Shown piece by piece: positions 39,866 through 50,000 of a DNA stretch of 64,000 bases. The translations under genes and the position numbers were made by a program. The notes under the pieces are model-generated. The model had not been told where the DNA came from. It saw only the letters and a program-made list of their open reading frames with translations, and searched no databases. Source of the stretch: Amyelois transitella (Eukaryota; Arthropoda; Insecta; Lepidoptera; Pyralidae); assembly GCF_032362555.1 (NCBI RefSeq), contig NC_083514.1, positions 9,223,001 to 9,287,000 of the forward strand. The letters run 5' to 3'. Position 1 is the first letter of the stretch. Each line of letters starts with the position of its first letter.

Positions 39866-40900
39866 ATGGCAGTGGCAAGAGCTTCATTCAAACAAATCAG
39901 ATTGCCTCCTCTACCAAGTATCAAAGATGTCATTAGGCTGTACAAACTTCGGGCACTCCGAGAATTGTCTCAAAATTTTCTAATGGAACCAAAATTAATC
40001 GATAAAATAGTCCGTGCTGCAGGTCATATCGAAAATAACGTTGTTTGTGAAGTTGGTCCGGGCCCTGGCGGGATTACAAGGTCTATTATTCGCCAAGCTC
40101 CACGGAAGGTAATTGTTGTAGAGAAGGACATGCGATTTATTCCTTCATTGGAACTCCTAGCTGATGCCTGCAAAGATAGAGTTGAAATGGACATAATAAC
40201 TGGAGATATTTTAAAAACGGACATAACTCCTTTTGTCCCAGCTGACACCAAAGCAGATTGGCTTGATTCTCCGCCACCTATCAACTTGATTGGCAATTTG
40301 CCTTTTAGTGTGTCAACAATACTGATAATCCGTTGGTTGGAAATGATTTCAAAACATGAAGGCCCTTGGTCATTTGGTCGCACTCGGATGACACTGACAT
40401 TTCAGAAAGAAGTTGCTGAGAGAATGGCTGCCCGCATATTAGATAAACAGAGATGCCGTCTGTCTGTTATGTGCCAGAATTGGTGCACAGTTAAATACAA
40501 GTTTGACATTCCCGGATCTGCATTTCTACCGAAACCAGATGTTGATGTTGGTGTTGTAACACTTACACCTTTAAAATCTCCGTTAATAAAACTGCCTTTC
40601 AAGCTTGTGGAGAAAGTCATCCGTCAGATATTTTCCATGAGACAGAAATATTCCATCAGGGGTGCACAGACTTTGTTCCCTGAGGACGTTAGGGAGGAAA
40701 TGGCTCTGAGAATGTATGAAATGGCGGATATTGATCCTGTAACTAGACCTTTTCAAATAGCCAACATGGAATTTGGGAGAATATGTGAAGCATACAGTGA
40801 GATCATAAAAAAATATCCTGAGTTTGAAAATTATGATTACAGAGCGCCCAAAAATAAAGTTCTAGTGGATGAAGGGATAGAGGAAAAAGAAGTAATGTAG
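39866..40900 (+). CDS. TFB1M: Mitochondrial dimethyladenosine transferase 1 (mtTFB1), second cistron
   Basis: Intronless, 344 residues (human 346). KsgA/Dim1 rRNA adenine dimethylase motifs in order: SQNFLMEPKLIDKIV (35-49), SAM-binding VCEVGPGPGGITRSI (60-74), VVEKDMRF (84-91), TGDIL (112-116), the catalytic NLPF (144-147), FQKEVAERM (179-187) and the target-loop region PGSAFLPKPDVDVGVV. It dimethylates the two adjacent adenines of the mitochondrial small-subunit rRNA and acts in the matrix. The start at 39866 is two bases after the COA3 stop and in a different frame; LPPLPSIKDVIRLYKLRALR resembles the family start, so no N-terminal part is missing. It overlaps no other gene; TRIT1 ends 128 bp downstream on the opposite strand. 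Confidence 0.96.
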   Translation: MAVARASFKQIRLPPLPSIKDVIRLYKLRALRELSQNFLMEPKLIDKIVRAAGHIENNVVCEVGPGPGGITRSIIRQAPRKVIVVEKDMRFIPSLELLADACKDRVEMDIITGDILKTDITPFVPADTKADWLDSPPPINLIGNLPFSVSTILIIRWLEMISKHEGPWSFGRTRMTLTFQKEVAERMAARILDKQRCRLSVMCQNWCTVKYKFDIPGSAFLPKPDVDVGVVTLTPLKSPLIKLPFKLVEKVIRQIFSMRQKYSIRGAQTLFPEDVREEMALRMYEMADIDPVTRPFQIANMEFGRICEAYSEIIKKYPEFENYDYRAPKNKVLVDEGIEEKEVM

Positions 40901-40936
40901 TTTTGTCTTGTAAATATAAAACTTAGTCTATTGTTA

Positions 40937-40942
40937 AATAAA
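40937..40942 (+). promoter_or_regulatory. Polyadenylation signal of COA3-TFB1M
   Basis: AATAAA 36 bp after the TFB1M stop. The tttatt at 40995-41000 gives AATAAA for the opposing TRIT1 gene, so the two transcripts end facing each other within about 100 bp. Confidence 0.6.
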
Positions 40943-41028
40943 TGAAAACATTTGAAACAATGTTCTTTTATTTTCCATATCAACATAACAACACATTTAT
41001 TTAATAAATTAAACTAAATACTGTAGAT

Positions 41029-44000
41029 TTATTGAGTTTCTTGAGGTTTCTCTCTTTCTAATTTTTTCTTTAACTTGATAACTTTCATATGCCTATTGGA
41101 TTTCAAATGAATTTTATATGTTTTGTCTCCGATTATTAACCGATTACAAACTTCACAATAATTACGTGAGTTGCCGTCTATGTTCTTTTTCTCTTCATCT
41201 AATTTTAAATTTAATGGTTCGTATTCACAGGGCGATTCGTGTAGATAACTTTCTATAATTTTTTCGGCTTTCCCTTTGACATTTTCTTCCCATAATGATA
41301 TATCTGTGGTATCTAATTCGTAAACTGGAGGAACCTGAAACAAAGACCCTATTCTATATTGATGTTTTGGTTTGCTTCAAAATAAATACATAAAATAGAT
41401 GGCAAAATTCAGTACCTAGTGACATCTTGTGCAAATAAACATCAATGTAAAGTTGTATTATATAGTTTGGCTATTCAACACTAGATGGCGTGAAATAAAA
41501 ATGTTTCGTTTTGTAATGTACGACTTAATGTGTTAATAGTTTTGCTATTAGTCACTAGATGGCGTTGAACAAAGAAAAAAATATCCTACTACTATTATAA
41601 AGGCGAAAGTTTGTATGGATGTATGGATGTTTGTTACTCTTTCACGCAAAAACTACTGAACCGATTACCATGAAATTTGGTATGTAGGTAGCTGAAGACC
41701 CAGAATAACACATAGGCTACTTTTTATCCCTGAGTTCCCGCGGGATTGATAGGGTTTCCATGCGGACGAAGTCGCGGGCGGCCTCTAGTTTTAAAATAAA
41801 ACTAAAATAAATACGTACGCATGTATGTAGGTACCTTTTAATATTTTCTTTAATGTAAAGGATTCGCATAACTATAGCACAATGAATGCCGCATAACAGC
41901 TTAATGTTACAAATATCAATATTTTTTTTAAAATATTTATTACATACAGAGAAGCAATAAACTAAATAAAACAGCATACACGGTCGAATCATATTGCATA
42001 GGACAAGTTTCGTTCTTCTGCACACGCGCTATGGAAGCGGTAGTAAATATAATTAGATTTAAGAGATGTCAATAACATACCATGTATACAATTTTAAAAA
42101 TAAATCTATTCTAAACTTTAGCTATTTCTTTAAAAACAGCAAGAGTTACCTGTCTAAAAGGATGCTGTAAAAATCTCCCCTTAACCATTTTGTTCTGCCG
42201 ACGCGCGTACCTCCTAGTCGCCATCTTCATATTGTCTATGCTAAGCTGGAGTAGTTTCTTCCCGTCTTCTGATTGTCTCTGGTCTTCCGTCATCATCAGA
42301 TAATCATGGAACTCCTTGAATCCTAGTGTTTGGAAGATGCCTTTGGTGTAATCCGGGGGCCTGCAATTAATAAGAAGACCATAATTTTTTAAAAGGCACG
42401 AAGTAACAGTATCTTACATATAGTCACGTCTTTATTACTTGCGGGTTAGACAGAGCCAACAGTCTCGAAAACTCTTAAAGGCCATATTCAGTTGTATAGC
42501 TTTATGATGGAATTGCGATTCAAATAGTGAGAGAATTTGAAGTTTATGAGCAAGGAAAAGGATGTAGACGTGATTAGGGTATATGTATTTACTAGCTGTA
42601 ATAGTTATTTTGGGCATCATTAAAGCCCTCAAGGATGAATAATTTCCCCCGTTTTTTTTTCACATTTTCCATTATTTCGTCGCTCCTTATAGTTGCAGCG
42701 CAATGTTATATAGCCTAAAGCCTTTCTCGATAAATGGTCTATTCAACACAAAAATAATATTTCAATTCGAACCAGTAGTTCCTTAGATTAGCGCGATGAA
42801 AGCAACAAACAAACTCTTCAGCTTTATAATATTAGTATAGATGTAAAATATTTTATACCGTACGTTAAAGTAATTTTATTTTTTCCCCCGCTCGATGGAA
42901 ACATTACCGGAAGGCATGTTTCTGGTTATTGTGGCGTAAGATTTTCGCTTCCGGTAGACAGCTCAAAGAATAAAAGATCAAAAGGAACATTATGAAAATT
43001 GCCTTATAATTTTAACAGACTCTAGAAAAGCGGGCTATAAATGTAGGTACATTATGTTTTTTTCGTGGCGTACGCACGTATGTAGCGTAGCGTACCTTTT
43101 AATATTTTCTTTAACGTAAAGGATTCGCATAACTATAACACAATGAATGTCACATAACAGCTGAATGTTACAAATATCACGTCTCCGACAACTGCGGGGA
43201 ATACAATACCAATATAGGTACAGTATCATGGAGCAGTTCCATGATGGAACTATTGATAATAATTTTTATCGCTAGTTCCATTTACAGTGGATCTCGAAAA
43301 AGGTTCTCGAAGGCCAGATTTAGCTGAATGACTTAATTATGGATTTTTTTTTGACAAATTCCACATATTGAGTTAGCCTCGAAGTAAGTTCGAGACTTGT
43401 GTTACGAGATACTAACTACTAACTCAACGATATTATATTTTATAATAAATACTTATATAGATAAACATCCAAGACCCAGGCCAATCTGAAAAAGTTCTTT
43501 TCTCATCACGTCCTGGCCGGGATTCGAACCCGGGACCACCGGTGTCACAGACAAGCGTAGGTACTACCGCTGCGCCACAGAGGCCGTCAAATTCAGACAT
43601 AAATAGTGACAGGTTGCTAGCCCATCCTTCCTGCCTCCTGGTTTTAGCCCCGGTTGCATCCTCAACACTCTGGCGAGGAGCCCGGGGTATGCCTTAATCA
43701 TAACCCGTATTGGATCGATCATGGTCACACGTCCAGTTGCCTGAATGTGCAGGTTTCCTCACGATACTTTCCCTCACCGTAAGAGCATCGGTTAGTATTC
43801 AAACTAAAGTACATAACTCCCAAAATAGTCATTGGTACATGGTCGAGGTAGGATTCGAACCTGTGCCATTCAGCGCATAACTTATTTTAACCGCGCACCT
43901 ACCAACGACGCTCTATAAAACAACTATCTAACATCATATTACAATATTCAAACAACACGTTCATACACGCTATGTATTTTCTTCACTATTTGACTAACAC

Positions 44001-47000
44001 TAGATGAATGAATGTCTCTGAGTCGCGCCAGTTTTAAGTCGCACGTGGTCCAGTTGTTTCTGACTCAGTCATGAGAGAGTAAATAATCTCTGCATGTAAT
44101 CTGCTGCAAATATACATATATACGTGTATATATATATATATATATTTATATATGTATGTATGTGTAGTGTAGTTTATGGGTATATATATTAAGTATAGGT
44201 TTATAGTATAAGTATGTTTATTATAAATTTTTATTATCACCCACACAAAGGTTCTCTGCTTAACCCATTGGTAGACTGTTAGATAATGCTATTAGCATTA
44301 AGTCCGCCTATTGTAGGTACTTTACAAATTGTAATTGTTACAATAAAGAATAAATAAATAAATGAAATAATAATAAGAAATACGTACATACATACCATCA
44401 CGCCTGTCTCCCTTTGGGGTAGGCAGAGACTATAGATTTCCACTTTCTACTCACTCATTACTATTTTCAGGCAAATTCGACAATTACAAAATTTGGTCCT
44501 CAAAGTCAAGTTGGACATTAGAAATAGTGTTTTTTTTTTCAAAGTCATAGACTCGCTATAAAGCATAGATAAACTTTCGTGTTGTGTGACCATCTAGATT
44601 GAACTAGCAACAAAAACCATGGAGTCGGTAACCTGCTAATCTTTTTTGTTCTATACCCCGCGACCACCTAGAGCGCTTCCACGTGCGAGATAATTCGTCA
44701 TATTAATTCTTATCTTCTTAACATACATATGTATATTATATAAATATACTGGTTCATAATTTTTGTCGAATAAGTAGCAGGCATGGTCGTAATTGGCTTT
44801 TTTTTTAGGGTAACATCCTAAAATTTTACAAGTTACACTTATAGGAAATATTGTGCATCTGTTTATTGTCTCTTATTAGAAATAATCAAGTGAAAATATG
44901 AGAATAGAAAATAAATACATATATAATATATGTAATTTCTTTATCCAACAAGGAAGGCTACGTTCAACTGTGTGAATGGAATAGAATATATAATAATTAT
45001 TAAATTTTCTGTATTTATACTTTGCCAATACGAAATATTATAATTATTTATAACAAAATACATTTCTTTATCAATTTTTCATTTACGTAATTTCATAGCC
45101 AGAAATATCTTACAAACATACATATGTATATACATATAATCACGTCTATATCCCTTGCGGGGTAGACAGGGCCAACAGTCTTGATAATACTGATAGGCAA
45201 CGTTCACCTGTTTGGCTTACTTATAGAATTGAGATTCATATAAAGTGATAGGTTTATGAGCCTATCTCGCCTTTTACGACATCAATGGGAAAGTAACGGA
45301 GTGGTCCTTTTCTTTATTCTATTGGTGTCTGGAACCACACGGCACAGAAATATCTTTGCCTCTTAAAGTTAAACACAAGATTTGGCTTACCTACCGCTAG
45401 GATCTCGGACTATATGGGTCTATTGGACCCTATCAAGCGTAAGTGCGGTTAATCAACTTACCACGGGAACAAAGTGTGCCCCACTGAGAGAAATCCTATC
45501 GGAACTAATAAAGATATTCTGGAAGCGTCTAAAATTTCTATTAAAAGAAATACGTTAAAATTTAAACAGCACAAATATCACCCGCTTTTTTTATCCGTGA
45601 TCCGTTTTATTGTTATTTATTTATTTTCTTCTAAACATTTATATATACCTACTTACACTATATAACCACATATTATTACTTTTCTGGTGAAAGGAGCACT
45701 TAAACTGACGAGTCGCATGAAGAGAGTTAACAATGTCGGTAAAGCGATAAAAACTTTGGAAAAGAAATTAAAACCGATTTCAAAAAAAACACTAAAAAGC
45801 TAAAAATAATTAAAAATTAAATCGTACCTAGACGTTTGTGAGTTGAGTGAGAGATTGAGAATGTGTTGGTACATACCTCACCTACATAAATTCCTCCAAT
45901 CAATTCGATTCCTCCTCCTTTCTTTAAATAGGTTATAGAAAAGTAAAAACAGAACTTAAATCAAGTGAAAAGATACTTAGTCTCTGCTTTATTCGCCGGT
46001 ATGTGTCATTTTGTTTTTTTTTTTATTTTTATTATCTGTCGTATCTAGTAAAGCGACATCTGTTGGTGACAGTGGAATAGGCTTATTCTGTGGTGGCGGG
46101 TGGTAGGCAGCTACCGGGATACGTATTACGGGACCGTGGAATCTTGATACTTTATAGAAATTACGAATAAGTGTGAAGAGACAAGCTGTTGTATGCAAAA
46201 AAAGGAACAACATATACATCCACACTAATAATAAAGAGGAAAGATTTGTATTTTTGTATGTTTGTGTGGAATTAACTCAAAAACTACTGGTCCGATTTTG
46301 ATAAAATTTGGCACAGATATAGAATAGACCTTCAAAAGTGACATAGGCATAAATTTGTTTTTACTCTTTGTTTATTTAAAAAAAAACCACAAAGATATGT
46401 CCACCCGTGCGAAGCCGGGGCGGACCGCTAGTATAATATAAACGTCTTTATCTCTTATGAGATAGGCAGAGACAACAACTCGAGATGACTGGAAGGCCAC
46501 GTGTAGCTTACGGCCAAATGATGGAATTGATATTCAAAAAGTGATATTATTTATAGTTGCTAGCCTATTGCCTAAAATGTTTTTTTTATTTTTTCCTTGC
46601 TTTATTTTTGTTTCACTTTATTATATTTTTTTAATTAAATTACCCATCGATTTAATTAAAAATAATTTTAAATGTTGTTCATTAATCAAAATATTCCTCC
46701 ATTCAAGAATCGAATTGATAACCTTTTTGAAATGGGTTAAAAGGGTAGCTACGTTATAAATACCGATAAATACTCGTATCTAAGGCTTTAAACTTGTTCA
46801 TGGCATTTCGTTACAGTATCTTAACTTAAGCACTTTCAGAACACAGAATCACACTTAGTGCGGAACCGTTGGTAAAAAACTAGACAGACAGACAGACGAG
46901 CGGTCTTTCGAGACGAAATAAAAGTGATATATAGATAATTTAAAGCATACAATGTTCATTATAAGTTTGGATTGTTTAAAAAATAAATTCTAAAGTGTCG

Positions 47001-50000
47001 TGTGGTCCCGGGCATTTGCGTCAGTTCAGTTCATCAGTTTGGTCCGGCTTAGATTGAGGTCAGAATGAGGGATGAAAAACACTGTCACACGCTCAGTCTA
47101 AGAATGACAGCAGACTGATAAAAAAAACGTTAGAAAAGGGTAGATCAGTTTGACGTCAGTTTATTTTATCAGTTTCTTCTGAAATAACGGAGACATTGTC
47201 TAACCGGTTGATTGACGAACTGATGGTCCAGTATGACAAAAATCAAATATTTTAAGTATTTTTTATCATTCTGTTGTAACTGTGACTGACTAACGCGAGA
47301 ATTATTCGAGCAGTTACTCGTCCGCCCTTTGTGTCCTTTTAAAGATCTAAGCATACATACAAACAGACATAGGGACAGACGCGAGAAGCTACTTTGCTTT
47401 ACACTATGTAGTAATACCTAAATGTTAATATACATACATAGATCTTATTAACCTAATCTAAAATATCACGAAACTGATTAAATTTCGCATATGAATGAAT
47501 TATTTATAAATGTTTTGCACTATTGCGTATGCCGTGTCTTTTTTTTCTCTCTCTTATCATAATCAATCTTTTATTTGTATAATAAATCATAATAATGGTG
47601 AAGAAAAACCGTGTTAGTGTAGGTCATTTATCATGCGTATGTACCACGTGTATTTTATTACATTTGCGAACTATTATAACTCTGTATTTATACACTTTTG
47701 ATTAAACATCACAACAAAATACTAAGCTATGTGATGTACTACAATAACTATAGGTACAAGTAGTTAAGCGTTAACTTTATTTAGATTTTTAATGGTCTTA
47801 CTTTCTTAATTAAATATTAATATTTAAAGTCAACTAATCTTAAGATCTAGACGCTTAGTTGACTAGGGTACAAGTTTATTTTTTTAATATTTTTTTATTT
47901 GTTTGTTTGTCTTCTACTTCTATACCTACTCGTGATTTGCGACTAATTATATGTAATAAATGAAAAACATTTATTTTTGCATTAATGAACCATAAAAAAA
48001 ATTAAAACAGACTTTGAAAAAAAAACATTAAAGAGTAAAATAAATAAAATTTACATATAGTCGTACTTTTCCTTTCAATCAAAATCAAAACATTTGTCGT
48101 AAAAACGATATTTCCACTAATTAAAATAGAAACCTAGCAAAAATTAATTTAGTCATGTAATAAGGCAACGAATTATATATTAATATTTAATTAAAATTAA
48201 GTATCAAAGACAATTAGCTGGTACTAAAATAGGCGTAGCGTACGCATGTAATACAAAACCATAGACGACCGCAACCTCATAAGGCCAATATCACACTGTG
48301 CCAGTGCTAGCCTAGACAAGTCCAGCATTACTGGAACACAATACTTAGGTTGTCACTAACAGAAACCAAATCACAGAATTGTAACAGCTTCCATACAACA
48401 GCTGGTAGCGAAGAGTAAATAACATAGTGTGTACAACAAACTCCTACTTTTCGTAGGTGATGGGCTAGCAACCTGTCGCAGCAATTAGCATTGTCTACCC
48501 CGCAAGGGATATAGACGTGATTATATGTATGAAAAATTAGCGGTTCGACCAGCAACTAGCTCAATGTGAATATGGGTCTAAAGCAGATGCCACTCGCACG
48601 GACATTGCCCGACAGCCATCTTGGTTTTCTGCAATTTTAGAGTTCGTATGTTCACATATCACCCTTTTTCCAATACTAGACTTTGTACGCGGATTCGCCC
48701 ACCTGAATTTATTATTCTTCTCCGTTCAAAATTTCCGTTGGTAATATTTTGAATTGTGTGCCTAAATTACAAAAGCGAAAACGAGGAGTTCTGGAATAGT
48801 GTAAGAGAAATATTGAAAGTTACCAAGCCAAATGAGAAGATTATTATGTTAGGTGATTTTAATGGATGGGTGGGTGTAAAGCGTGATGGATATGAAAAGG
48901 TGCTTGGTGCGTTTGGTGACGAAAAGGTGAATGATAATGGAAGAAGTGTATTAGAAATTTGTCTAGAGTGGGATCTTTTTGTGTCGAACTCAATGTGTCA
49001 ACATAAAGAGATCCACACCTACACAAGAGTGAAAGGTATTTTAAAAAGTATGATAGACTTTGTGATTGTAGATGAAAGATTGAAGAATAAAGTGCTGGAT
49101 ACCCGTGCATATCGCGGTGCTGGCATTGACTCGGACCATTTACTGGTGATATCCCGGATAAGGGGTATCTTCAATCGCTGGCGGCACAGGGTAAAGGAGC
49201 AAACCAGCGCTTTGGAAAGAGTAAAAGTAGAAAATTTGCAAGATATGGATGTAGGTAAGAAGTATATTAATAGACTGAAGGATGAATTTGAAGATTTAGA
49301 TGAAATGAGCGATATTGAAGATGGATGGAAGGAATTTAAAGAAAGAATTGTGAAAGTAGCTGTTGAAGTGTGTGGTGTAAGTAGAAGAAGGAAAGGAAAA
49401 AATCACAAAAATGCGTGGATGAGTAAAGATGTGCAAGAACTTGTGCGATTAAAGAAGAAAGCATGGCTGGATTTGTTAGCAGCAAAAGCTAACTTAAGAA
49501 TGCAAGAGGTTATAGATGAAGATGTGAATGAAGCACGTAAGGAATATAAGAAAATGAAAGATTTGGTTAAGAAAGCTGTGATTAGAAAGAAAGAAGAGTA
49601 TAAAGAGGATTTTGATAAAAGGCTATCAGAAGACTTTCAGTCAAATCTGAAAGTATTCTGGAAATCCGTAAGGTCAGCCCGAGGAAATACTATAACCAGA
49701 GAGCTGACTAGGATCAGATGCCAGGATGGTAGCGTTGTGAAAGGAGAAGAATGTGTACTAAAGATATGGAAGGACTATTTTGAAAGTTTATTTGAAAAAA
49801 AGGAAGGAAATAAGAAAGATTTCTGCTATAGCGAAGAAAAAGAGAATGAGATGGAAGGCGAAATTGAAATGTTCGAAATTGTGGAAGCACTTAAGAGTAT
49901 GAAAGCGGGAAAGGCTGCTGGGTGTGATAGAGTGTCGGTCGAGATGCTTAAAGCAGGAAAAGGCGTAGTAGCTAGTCAGTTGTACTGCCTTTTCAATTTG

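Noticed and set aside
40024-40383. - strand ORF opposite TFB1M
   Set aside because: A reverse-strand shadow of a well-supported gene.
45989-46225. 78-codon - strand ORF (…AAYHPPPQNKPIPLSPTDVA…)
   Set aside because: Proline-rich and curious, but it has no recognised family and no splice or start support, and it borders a Helitron; not enough to call a gene.
48756-48767. Start codon of the LINE protein
   Set aside because: The first codons lie in the target-site duplication, i.e. host flank, not element sequence.
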